64,000 bases of DNA, taken from positions 29,957 to 93,956 of the forward strand of contig NZ_JACTVA010000016.1 in the NCBI RefSeq assembly GCF_014490485.1. The letters run 5' to 3'. The notes below the pieces were generated by a model, which saw only the letters and a program-made list of their open reading frames with translations, did no database searches and was not told the DNA's origin. Positions 44,401 through 51,845 of the stretch are shown here, one piece after another. Source of the stretch: Teichococcus aerophilus. GTDB taxonomy: Bacteria; Pseudomonadota; Alphaproteobacteria; Acetobacterales; Acetobacteraceae. Within the stretch, counting starts at the first letter, position 1. Each line of letters starts with the position of its first letter. The position numbers and the translations under genes are program-made.

Positions 44401-47400
44401 GTCCGGCTGCACAGCCAGGACGCGGCCGAACAACTCCTTTGCGGCCACACGGTCCCCGGCCCGCGCCCGCAGGCGCGCAAGCTCGATCAGCAGGTCGATG
44501 TCTTCGCCGCAGACCTTGAGACCATTTAGAAACGTCTCTGTGGCAGTGGCAATCTCTCCAACTGCCGCCTGCGCCCGGCCGAGGCCAAGGTAGCCTCGCT
44601 CTTCCTTCGGTGCGAGTTCGACGAGTCGTGAGAAGTAACCGATCGCTTCCTGCGGTCGCTTCATCCGCATCAAAGCCAAGCCGCCCTCACGAAGCGCTGG
44701 CAACCGGTTGGGTTCCAACTGGAGAGCTTGCTGATAGTGTTCGTAGGCCTCCACCAAGCGGCCCTGGCGCATCAAGGTGGAGCCAAGAAGATTATGGCTG
44801 AGTGCATTGGGCCGGGTCTCGATGCTTCGCAGCAACGGTCCCACCGCGTCGTCCACTTGACCGCTTTTCAAAAGAGCTTGCCCCAGCCTCTGGAGATCGC
44901 CAGGGTCTTGAATTCTGGAAACGGTATTCTGGAGGTGCTCGACAGCTTCAGAATGGCGCTTCTGGTCTGAACAGAGTGTCGCGTATGCACGACGGATTTC
45001 GCGATGATTCGGATTGAGGCGAAGACCTTCCTTAAAGTGGCCTTCTGCCTCCTTCGCCTTCCGTTGCTGTAGAGCCAACTGCCCCAATGAGTAACGCGTC
45101 AAGGCAGTATGCTGTACATTTCCGGTCAGCGGCGCCGCAGCATCTGCAGCTTCTCTCGGCTTTCCTTCCTTCAACAATGATAGGACCGAACGGGCACTCC
45201 GCTCTTCTGCTGAGACAGGCTTGTCCGTGGGCACGACGGCATCCGCCTCCACCCCCAAGGCAGCGCTGACCGCCCGATCAACGCTGTCGTGAAGCTCGAG
45301 GGAGAGGTCTTCCCATTGAGGGATCGGAACGGGCGCGTTCCTATCGCCCGACCAGAACGCAATCGTTCCCAGAGAGAAGATTGCGTGCCTTCCTTCGGTT
45401 GGCCAGTTTGAGAAGCCCGTATAGGCCGACCTCTCAAACGGAAGTTCAGCGCCCGCAACGGTGATCCGGACGACCGGCGCACCATTGAAGATCGGGATGA
45501 AGCGCATCTCGAACTTGTCTCTAGCGATGTCGTACCAGAATTCTTTTGCACGGCGAGCAGTATTACCTTCGAGGAAGACGAAGGCACGCGTGTTGAACTT
45601 ATTCAGATAGAAGCCGAGGCAGAGCCTTTCCTCTGGAAAGACAATCGAGTCATTTTCCCGCAATGCGAGGACCGTCACGCTCAGCAAGCTATTCTTCAGC
45701 TCCTGAACCGTGCCACTGGATGGATTGATCGTCGGATCTACTGCGGAAAAGTTGTTGGAGTAGTTATGGCTAAATCCAAAAAGGGGAAGAGAGTAGCCGG
45801 CCTTCGTGATCTCCCTGCCGATATGGAAGCCGAACAGCCGCTGGATAGCCTGCTTCGGATGTGCGTCCGTCTCGTAAAGCTCTTCGGCTTCTCCAATAAT
45901 GGCCCTTCCGTAACGCAGAACTAGGTCGCGCATTCCAACGAATTGCGCCCCGCAAGCATGGGCAAGAAAGCGCCGACGAGCATAGATCCTGGATGCCGTC
46001 CGCAGGTTCACGTCAAGGCAAAAACCGATAATGATCAGATTGCTCTGGGCCGAGATGGTCGAGAGAATCTCGAATAGAACCCGCTCGGCGAAAGACTGTT
46101 CTCCGAGGAAATCCTCGTAGATCTCGTCGTTTGGAATCGAGTCAAAAAAAACGTAGTCGAATGAAGAAAATTCCATCCTCATTAAAGTCGCGTACTGAGT
46201 GCCTGGCGAGCCACCGATCGACTTGTTGTCGATTTCGGCATCCGGCATCGCTTCGCGAAGGCCGGCTACCCAGCCACGCTTCAGAATAGAGTTGGATGTA
46301 CCGAGAATCAGAATTCTGATAGGATCGGACGCTCGGCGATCTCGGCGCTTTGCTGTTCTGGCTACCGGCAGTGCCTGAGCCGGCTGCGCCTCGCCGGCGG
46401 CTTCGTTCTTCAATTTTGCAGCATTCTCGACGATGGGCCGGATGGTCTCGATGGCGGAATCCGAAAGCAACAATGCTGGCTCTCGGATCGAGGAATCAAA
46501 TCCAAAGACAGGAATTTCTACTTGCCGAGATTCTCCGCGAAGTACCAAGCCGGAAACCTCGATGATGCCGTCTTCACCATCCTTCTTTCCTGTCGATAGC
46601 GTAAAATCCTGGCCTGAAATTTCCTTCATTGGCCGGAGCATGTAAGTGAGGCTCTTGACGTCGTCTTTGCGCTGCGGGCTGTAGAAATTTGGATGCGTGA
46701 GTGGCAAGGAACGCATCTCGTTTCCGGAAGAAATGACCAATCTTCCGCTGCATTGGGCAACGTTGATTCCTACGCCGACGACTGCGCACGGACGTTCGAC
46801 ATCGACCTGCAGTTTCTGACCGTCCTCAAGCCGATAGAACCCGGCTCCAAGCGCCGAGGTCTTCCTTTCAATGTTGGCAATGCCGGCGACTCCATCATCT
46901 GAAGAAAGTCTATGGAACCGGAAGCTGGGCGCCGTTCCTGATGTGGTACTGCGGGCAGGTGGAGATTGGTGAATTCTGGCCAGGCCATCACCGATCAACT
47001 TCCCAAATTGATAGGCGACTTCCCTATGCAGATGGTCGCGGTCAGCAAAGAGATGATCGGCTTTGGTAGACAGAGCATAGGCAGCCGACTCTGCGAATGT
47101 GTACCCATCATACAGAGGGTAGCCGTGCTCCTCAGCAAAGCCACGAAGGAAGACATGAACCGCCCTAGTTTCACTCAGTCCAGGTACGATCGGCAGAATC
47201 GCGATAACCGGCACAGTTGTCGGGCTCAGATGGGTCGCGATGAAATCGGTCAGCCGATCTCTCATCTCGGCTTCGGAGCTTCGACCGCTGTTGTAAAAGA
47301 AGTCTTCGTTCGGAGCGAAGTCTAAAACGACAAAGTCGTAGCCATGCAGGGAGTAATCTGCCGCGACGCGAAAAAGCAGGACCGACGAGCTGCCCCCGGT

Positions 47401-47502
47401 TGAGAAGTTATCAAAGGCCGAGACAGCAGGATGATCCTTTAGACCTTGCGTATATCCGTCCCTCATCAAAGAGTTCGAGGTTCCTGCCACTGCAATACGC
47501 AT
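41443..47502 (-). CDS. Giant multidomain protein: SGNH-SGNH-TPR-GT4-GT9
   Basis: This is a 2019-residue protein. SGNH domain 1 (about 1-190) has GTSNS, STGGSSS, FAPNE and DRDHLH. SGNH domain 2 (about 395-590) has GTSNSILKRG, IGGSPG, DSIPNDE and ETDAHPK. Both therefore keep Ser, Gly, Asn and Asp/His positions. A beta-rich segment follows each. TPRs span about 780-1210. A GT4 domain (about 1360-1700) has ELYGGGEQFLRG, LLVNARPEKGFDLILEVA and VLVPSYAFIETFSRVVIEAH. A GT9 heptosyltransferase domain (about 1703-2005) has VGAGLGNIVQTSPLIRRL, GIHSGGKGGEW and FIGNDSGLMHIADALGVP. The start at 47502 has AGGAG seven bases upstream. The N-terminal half is visibly poorer in G+C than the C-terminal half. Confidence 0.85.
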   Translation of the reverse strand: MRIAVAGTSNSLMRDGYTQGLKDHPAVSAFDNFSTGGSSSVLLFRVAADYSLHGYDFVVLDFAPNEDFFYNSGRSSEAEMRDRLTDFIATHLSPTTVPVIAILPIVPGLSETRAVHVFLRGFAEEHGYPLYDGYTFAESAAYALSTKADHLFADRDHLHREVAYQFGKLIGDGLARIHQSPPARSTTSGTAPSFRFHRLSSDDGVAGIANIERKTSALGAGFYRLEDGQKLQVDVERPCAVVGVGINVAQCSGRLVISSGNEMRSLPLTHPNFYSPQRKDDVKSLTYMLRPMKEISGQDFTLSTGKKDGEDGIIEVSGLVLRGESRQVEIPVFGFDSSIREPALLLSDSAIETIRPIVENAAKLKNEAAGEAQPAQALPVARTAKRRDRRASDPIRILILGTSNSILKRGWVAGLREAMPDAEIDNKSIGGSPGTQYATLMRMEFSSFDYVFFDSIPNDEIYEDFLGEQSFAERVLFEILSTISAQSNLIIIGFCLDVNLRTASRIYARRRFLAHACGAQFVGMRDLVLRYGRAIIGEAEELYETDAHPKQAIQRLFGFHIGREITKAGYSLPLFGFSHNYSNNFSAVDPTINPSSGTVQELKNSLLSVTVLALRENDSIVFPEERLCLGFYLNKFNTRAFVFLEGNTARRAKEFWYDIARDKFEMRFIPIFNGAPVVRITVAGAELPFERSAYTGFSNWPTEGRHAIFSLGTIAFWSGDRNAPVPIPQWEDLSLELHDSVDRAVSAALGVEADAVVPTDKPVSAEERSARSVLSLLKEGKPREAADAAAPLTGNVQHTALTRYSLGQLALQQRKAKEAEGHFKEGLRLNPNHREIRRAYATLCSDQKRHSEAVEHLQNTVSRIQDPGDLQRLGQALLKSGQVDDAVGPLLRSIETRPNALSHNLLGSTLMRQGRLVEAYEHYQQALQLEPNRLPALREGGLALMRMKRPQEAIGYFSRLVELAPKEERGYLGLGRAQAAVGEIATATETFLNGLKVCGEDIDLLIELARLRARAGDRVAAKELFGRVLAVQPDHLYASLEFIRQAMTARQFAPAKEAADQLIKRHPEDPDVLFEFGRVCLETGQPERARQSFEESLAKRPAYHPAHYRLSQLELRNNDVAAALVHLSRAVELEPKRVNYRIDRARLHLALNQFDLARQDAEAALGVEPKNLKASQIVTLVREMSDDVPDAHLALCFHAAEEELPALRAALSPIPEAHEGWIATPTGPVGERILLCGRDGAEPLLTEASEAPWMAVAPASAAPALMALLADPQLNASLRGIEKMHGRVVFTDAAGLPQLTVMRRELLHFFSDMALIERQPVHALIDAHEEMLRTVTVDPQGQVHRLPAPGAVREGGTDKVFLISRHGFELYGGGEQFLRGMAHVYRGEGFEPIIIGMRSDVAGAVEGQEGEQRFAQIRPFPGDIFAYALKRRPRVVQVLSGLGYEVLTPLKYLHMTTVYGTHFWRDMFEEIGGYLNIDQNAVPKREFNAILQQATVVYSNSHYTAEMKRRHFGVSTPLVYSLTADTDVQPITDGEYALLVNARPEKGFDLILEVAKRVPHVRFLVLASQSPVAQAEEEVARAGVTNITVAGKVSDMMEAYAKAKVVLVPSYAFIETFSRVVIEAHRLGLPVVGSDRGNVPYLLTESGSALPEDADAWAAELDRLFTDPAYYRRRTELALENSARYAFAGQPERIRRIIRFGEKRILVAVGAGLGNIVQTSPLIRRLAEHYGRPVDVVVKEDFKGCSVLVAGSPYVNMVFPLDRNVLHREYDLVYVTHSFGDIIPSFNSNQVIAARRHFVFQMTKEIHEAEFNLFCARELLGLPYEKADAAKYFVANASRAAIPNGIIGIHSGGKGGEWEEGSWLNKRWPYYKELVAALQQRGYQVASFGVASEYVEGTIDLTGTPLMESVRNIAQCSYFIGNDSGLMHIADALGVPLTTIFGPTSVVKNGPLSSTSSVIELKKDCAPCQFDERFATCTCIAAVGLVPVLDHVLKHMDKATGPDGEKAYLQLENVPVTVD

Positions 47503-47536
47503 GCCCATTCTCCTGCTTTCGCTCCGCTCGCCTGAA

Positions 47537-48658
47537 TCAAACGCCAGAAAAATTGCTTGCGCTGAGTATTATTGTTGTCATCCGGTCCAAATCATCCGAC
47601 GGGAACAAATGCCCCGGCAGCCCTGCCGCCGCGGCGGCCGCGACGTCGGTGGAGCGGTCGCCGATCATGAAGGAGCCCGCGCGCTCCACAGGCCAGTGCG
47701 CCATCAGGTCCAGGATCATGCCTGGGCCGGGCTTGCGCCGGTGGCAGCTGCGCCGATAGGCGGCCACATCGGCCTCCGGGTGGTGCGGGCAGTATTCGAA
47801 GGCGTCGATATGCGCGCCGGCCTGCGCCATCTCGGCGGCCATCCAGCGGTGCAGATGGCGCACCGTCGCCTCGGTGTAATAGCCACGGCCGACGCCGGCC
47901 TGGTTGGTCACCACGAAGACGAAATACCCTGCTTCATTGAGCCGCCGCACCGCCTGCCACGCGCCGGGAATCCACTGCACCTTGGCCGGATCATGCGGAT
48001 AATGGTCATCGACGATCAGCACGCCGTCCCGGTCCAGGAAGGCGGCGGGGCGGGGGGGCAGAGCGTGGGTGGTAGCGGGGTCCAGCCAGCGCCCCGATGC
48101 CTCCAGCCCGCGTGCCTGGCCGCTGGCCAGCAGCGGGGGCAGTGCTTGGTGCAATGGCATCTCGTCGGCGCCGAGGCTGGCGGCTAGCCCGGCGCGCATC
48201 CAGGCGGCGCCGGCCCAGCCCGCTGTGGGGCCTGGACGCATCACCAGCGCGGCCGGTGCCTCGCCGGCATGGAGCGGCAGGGCAAGCAGGTTGCTCTCCG
48301 CCACCCCGGCGCCATCCAGCAGCAGGAAGCCATCCGTCACCACCGGCAAGGCGGCGCGCAGGGCGCCGAGGCTGCGCGGCGCCGCCGTGGTTTCGCGAAT
48401 ATGCAGCGTTACGCCACGGGCTGTCGCCATCGCGTCCAACGCCGCGTGGGGCTGGCCGGCGGGCAGCACGGCCACGACGTGGCCCAGGCCGAAGCGCGCG
48501 GCCTCCGCCAGCAATACGGGCAGGAAGGCCTCGTCCTGCACCGGCTGGCCGGTGGCCAGCAGCACGGCGGCCGGGGCGGCGAAGCGGATGTCCTGCTCCA
48601 CCGTCCCGTCGGCATCCGGCCTGCCGGCCTGGGGCGCGTCCTGCAGCGTGCTGCTCAT
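47537..48658 (-). CDS. gmhB: GmhB-type heptose bisphosphate phosphatase fused to a degenerate nucleotidyltransferase-like domain
   Basis: Residues about 205-373 are a HAD phosphatase with FLDRDGVLIVDDHY, VVTNQAGVGRGYY, the Zn-loop residues in CPHHPEA and SCHRRKPGPGM, and MIGDRSTDV. This matches D-glycero-D-manno-heptose-1,7-bisphosphate 7-phosphatase. Residues about 22-195 resemble a sugar-nucleotide transferase (AVLLATGQPVQDE, FLLLDGAGVAESNL), but the G-G-x-G-T-R-L signature is absent. The fusion is unusual. It begins 4 bp after the hldE stop and precedes the giant gene by 34 bp. Confidence 0.88.
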   Translation of the reverse strand: MSSTLQDAPQAGRPDADGTVEQDIRFAAPAAVLLATGQPVQDEAFLPVLLAEAARFGLGHVVAVLPAGQPHAALDAMATARGVTLHIRETTAAPRSLGALRAALPVVTDGFLLLDGAGVAESNLLALPLHAGEAPAALVMRPGPTAGWAGAAWMRAGLAASLGADEMPLHQALPPLLASGQARGLEASGRWLDPATTHALPPRPAAFLDRDGVLIVDDHYPHDPAKVQWIPGAWQAVRRLNEAGYFVFVVTNQAGVGRGYYTEATVRHLHRWMAAEMAQAGAHIDAFEYCPHHPEADVAAYRRSCHRRKPGPGMILDLMAHWPVERAGSFMIGDRSTDVAAAAAAGLPGHLFPSDDLDRMTTIILSASNFSGV

Positions 48659-48662
48659 CGGT

Positions 48663-50120
48663 TCAATCCGCCACGGCGCTCAGCGCCCGGCTGCGGGCGA
48701 TGATGTTGCTGGTGGAGCGGCCGGGCACCAGGTCCAGCAATTCCACCTTGCCGCCGCGCGCCAGCACCACGTCGGCGCCCACCACCGTCTCCACGGTATA
48801 GTCGGCACCTTTGAACAGCATGTCCGGCTGCAGGCGGGTGATCAGCTCCAGCGGCGTGTCCTCGTCGAAAGCGACGACGAGATCGACGGAGCGCAGTGCG
48901 GACAGGACGGCGGCGCGGTCCTCCAGCTCGTTGATCGGCCGGGTCTCGCCCTTCAGGCGGCGCACGCTGGCATCGGTGTTCAGCGCCACCACCAGCCGGT
49001 CGCAGGCATCGCGCGCCGCCTGCAGCAGCGTCACGTGGCCGCGGTGCAGGATGTCGAAGCAGCCATTGGTGAAGCCGACGGTCAGGCCGCGATGCTGCCA
49101 GGTCTCGATCACGCCGGCCGCCTGGCCGGCGGTGACGATCTTGACGCCGGAGCTGCCGGCCTGCGCCGCATCCGCCTCGGCCGCCGCGTGCAGTTCCTCG
49201 ATCGATACGGTCGCGGTGCCGAGCTTGCCGACCACGACGCCCGCCGCCGCGTTGGCGATGCGCATGGAGGCCGGCAGCGCGTTACCGGCGGCCATGCAGA
49301 GTGCGGCCACGGCGATGACGGTATCGCCGGCGCCGGAGACGTCGAACACCTCCAGCGCCTTGGCGGGCACCGCGTGCACGCTGCCATCGGCCTCCACCAG
49401 CATCATCCCCTTCTCGGAGCGGGTGACGAGGATGGCATCCACCTTCGCCTGCGCCATCAGCCGGGTGGCGGCGTCCGTCACCTGCTCCTCCGTCTCCACC
49501 GGGCAGCGGGCGGCGGCGCGCAGTTCCTTCAGGTTCGGCGTCATCACTGTGGCGCCGGCATAGAAGGTGAAGTCGTCGCGCTTGGGGTCCACCAGCACCG
49601 GCAGGCCCAGGGCGCGGGCGCTGGCGATGGCGTGGCTGACCACTTCCTCCACCAGCAGGCCCTTGGCGTAGTCGGAGATGATGAGTGCGTGGCAGTCGTG
49701 CAGCAGGGCGGTGACGCGCTGTTGCACCGTGGCGATGTCGTCGGCGCCGATGGCGTCGGCCACTTCCTCATCCAGCCGCACCACGTGCTGCTGGCTGGCG
49801 ATGATGCGCGTCTTGGCGATGGTGGGGCGGCCGGGGGAGCGGATATTGGCGTCGACCAGCCCGGGCGTGGCCTCGATCAGCGCGGCGATCTCGCGCCCCG
49901 CCACGTCCTCGCCGATCAGGCCGATGAGCACGGCCTCACCGCCGAGGGAGGAGATGTTGCGGGCCACGTTGCCGACGCCGCCCAGCATGGCGCGGTTGTC
50001 GTTCATCCGCACGACGGGGACCGGCGCTTCCGGTGAGATGCGGTCGATCCGCCCGTAGTAAAAGCGGTCCAGCATAATGTCGCCGAGGCACATGATGCGC
50101 CGGCCGCGGAAATCCATCAT
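48663..50120 (-). CDS. hldE: Bifunctional heptose-7-phosphate kinase / heptose-1-phosphate adenylyltransferase
   Basis: HldE makes ADP-D-glycero-D-manno-heptose in two steps for lipopolysaccharide or other glycans. The 485-residue protein has an N-terminal ribokinase-like kinase with MLGGVGNVARNISSLGG and the catalytic FDVSGAGDTVIAV. The C-terminal cytidylyltransferase-like domain is at about 345-480 with VGFTNGCFDILHRGHVTLLQ (HxGH motif), TRPINELEDRAAVLSAL and PGRSTSNIIAR. The length matches E. coli HldE. First gene of the leftward heptose operon. GmhA and the epimerase HldD are not in the window. Confidence 0.95.
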   Translation of the reverse strand: MMDFRGRRIMCLGDIMLDRFYYGRIDRISPEAPVPVVRMNDNRAMLGGVGNVARNISSLGGEAVLIGLIGEDVAGREIAALIEATPGLVDANIRSPGRPTIAKTRIIASQQHVVRLDEEVADAIGADDIATVQQRVTALLHDCHALIISDYAKGLLVEEVVSHAIASARALGLPVLVDPKRDDFTFYAGATVMTPNLKELRAAARCPVETEEQVTDAATRLMAQAKVDAILVTRSEKGMMLVEADGSVHAVPAKALEVFDVSGAGDTVIAVAALCMAAGNALPASMRIANAAAGVVVGKLGTATVSIEELHAAAEADAAQAGSSGVKIVTAGQAAGVIETWQHRGLTVGFTNGCFDILHRGHVTLLQAARDACDRLVVALNTDASVRRLKGETRPINELEDRAAVLSALRSVDLVVAFDEDTPLELITRLQPDMLFKGADYTVETVVGADVVLARGGKVELLDLVPGRSTSNIIARSRALSAVAD

Positions 50121-50687
50121 CTCGTCACACCTTCAACGCCTGGTCCCGAACCCTCGTCGTTCGCGTGCCGGCGATGCTTGTCGCATCCACCTGTGGCCCA
50201 CGGGGTCAGGCGCGGGGGGAAACCGCACATGACAACAGCCCGCTTCGGAATCCGAACCGAACGGCCGCTTCTCCCAGAGTGTTCTTGTTGGGGTGCAGCA
50301 TAGCAGGCAGCAAACCCTGTACCAGCAAGGATTGCATGACATGAATGCAAGGGCAAACAAGGCGTAATTGTGAAGTGTAAATTTGTATGTTTTGTCGGGA
50401 TTATTGAATGATCACCGGGGGTGGAAATCTTTAACGAACATCACGCCGGTTTTTGAGCCGCGCGGCGGCCCTTGGCTTCTGTCACGCCCCTCCAGCAACG
50501 CGCCAGGCACAGGATGTTTGCGTGATCTGGCCGAGCCACAAGCTATCGGCCCGGGAAGATCTCATCGCGCCATGCGCCCAAAGCTGCGCCGCCGCTTCTA
50601 GGCCACGAAGCGCCAAGCCGCACCGTGAAGCTCCCGATGACTCATCACCTGCGCAGCCCCACAGCCGCGCCCGACCCAAATCGCCCG
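50121..50687. promoter_or_regulatory. AT-rich leader/promoter region of the heptose operon
   Basis: This gap is upstream of hldE. An AT-rich island at about 50340-50440 (AATTGTGAAGTGTAAATTTG, TTGTCGGGATTATTGAATGA) contrasts with the G+C-rich flanks and is the likely promoter of the leftward operon. On the minus strand TTGTTT and TTGCAT could serve as -35 elements, but no convincing pair was fixed. No gene or repeat was recognised in 50450-50687. Confidence 0.4.
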
Positions 50688-50726
50688 AAAAAAGAAAAGA
50701 AGGGGCCCGGGGAATTCCTTCCCCTG
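50688..50726 (-). terminator. Leftward Family I hairpin ending the hydrolase transcript (solo copy 7)
   Basis: The hairpin at 50707-50726 has arms CCGGGGAA/TTCCCCTG (loop TTCC, one mismatch at the base). It is preceded on the plus strand by AAAAAAGAAAAGAAGGGG, so the leftward RNA has the U-rich tail of an intrinsic terminator. It lies 22 bp beyond the hydrolase stop. The opposing hairpin and core of the full repeat are absent. Confidence 0.78.
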
Positions 50727-50748
50727 CCTTCTCTGTCAGTTCCCCGGC

Positions 50749-51516
50749 TTAGAGCCCCTTCAACCAGGCGACCAGCAGCTGCGCCACATCCGGCCAGCCG
50801 GGCTCCAGCATCATCAGGTGCCCCATGCCGGGCAGGAAGCGCGGGGTGGCGCTGTGCCACATGGCGCAGCGCTGCACGGCGTCGTGCGAGATCAGCCGGT
50901 CTTCCGATGCGCCCAGCACTAGCACGGGGCGGCCATGCACCCAGCCATGCGGCACCGGTTGCGGCCCCTGGGCTTCCAGCAGGGCGTTGCTGGATTCGCC
51001 GCCCATGCGGGCCAGCCATTGCCGTGCCTCGGCCACCGGCATCGCGGGGCTGAACAGCGTGGCGGCCAGGGAGGGGTCGGCCTGCCCGACCGGTGCATCC
51101 ATCCGCGCCGATTCCGCCCAGAGGGAGGGGTCCGTCAGCGCCAGCCGGGTGCTGGAGAGCCACAGGCCCTCGGGCGGCACGGGGGCCAACAGGGCCGCGC
51201 CCTTCACCTGCGGTTCCAGCAGCAGGCGCTGCGCCACCAGCGCGCCCAGCGAATGCCCCACCAGCACCACCGGCCCGCCGATCCGCGCCATGGCGGCGCG
51301 GACCTGCGCCACATAATCCCCTAACCCGGCGGGGTGGCGCTCCACGACACGTTCGAACTGCACGGCCTCGCCTGGGAAGCCGGCTGCCTCGCAGGTCTCG
51401 GCGAAGCCTTGTCGCCAGACCCAGGCGCCGCAGGCGGCACCGTGCAGGAACAGCAGCGTGGGCGTCTCGGCTGGCTGGCGCGAAGCGGCGCGGGGGAAAA
51501 AACCGTCGAAAATCAT
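50749..51516 (-). CDS. Alpha/beta hydrolase
   Basis: This is a 255-residue alpha/beta-hydrolase fold protein. TLLFLHGAACGAWVW contains the oxyanion-hole HG, VVLVGHSLGALVAQRLL has the nucleophile Ser, LVLGASEDRLIS has the acid position, and PGMGHLMMLEPGW has the catalytic His. The substrate is unknown. The start at 51516 (MIFDGFFPRAASRQPAET) was chosen because the fold begins there. The frame is open to 51756 but that part has no domain features and covers the intergenic operator candidate. It diverges from the VOC gene. Confidence 0.85.
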   Translation of the reverse strand: MIFDGFFPRAASRQPAETPTLLFLHGAACGAWVWRQGFAETCEAAGFPGEAVQFERVVERHPAGLGDYVAQVRAAMARIGGPVVLVGHSLGALVAQRLLLEPQVKGAALLAPVPPEGLWLSSTRLALTDPSLWAESARMDAPVGQADPSLAATLFSPAMPVAEARQWLARMGGESSNALLEAQGPQPVPHGWVHGRPVLVLGASEDRLISHDAVQRCAMWHSATPRFLPGMGHLMMLEPGWPDVAQLLVAWLKGL

Positions 51517-51648
51517 GGGGAGGGACAGGGCATGTGCGGGCGACAGTAGAGCCTGCGGGCGCCGGGCGAAATCGCCAAAGGCCTGGGGCGGGAAAACACT
51601 ACCGGCGGCCCGTGCGGCGCTGAGGCCCGCAAGAGCGCATGGAGCAGC

Positions 51649-51663
51649 GTACCGATACGGTAC
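51649..51663. promoter_or_regulatory. Imperfect palindrome, candidate operator
   Basis: GTACCG/CGGTAC arms (6 bp) with a 3-nt centre lie in the 51517-51845 gap between the divergent hydrolase and VOC genes. The neighbouring CAGTGTAGGACACC and TTGTTAAGG make this the most promoter-like part of the gap. The form resembles TetR-type operators, but no TetR gene is nearby. Confidence 0.35.
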
Positions 51664-51845
51664 AGTGTAGGACACCTTTGTTAAGGTAGAGCTTTTGACG
51701 ATCGCCCGGCGGGCGACGGCTATCCAGGACACAGCGACCGCCCAGGCCACCATCATTCACCCTGGCAATGACGGCCGTTCAGCGAGACCATTTCCCTTCC
51801 GGTCCCGCCCGCCCCACCTGTACGCCAGCAGGAAGGCCAAGACCC

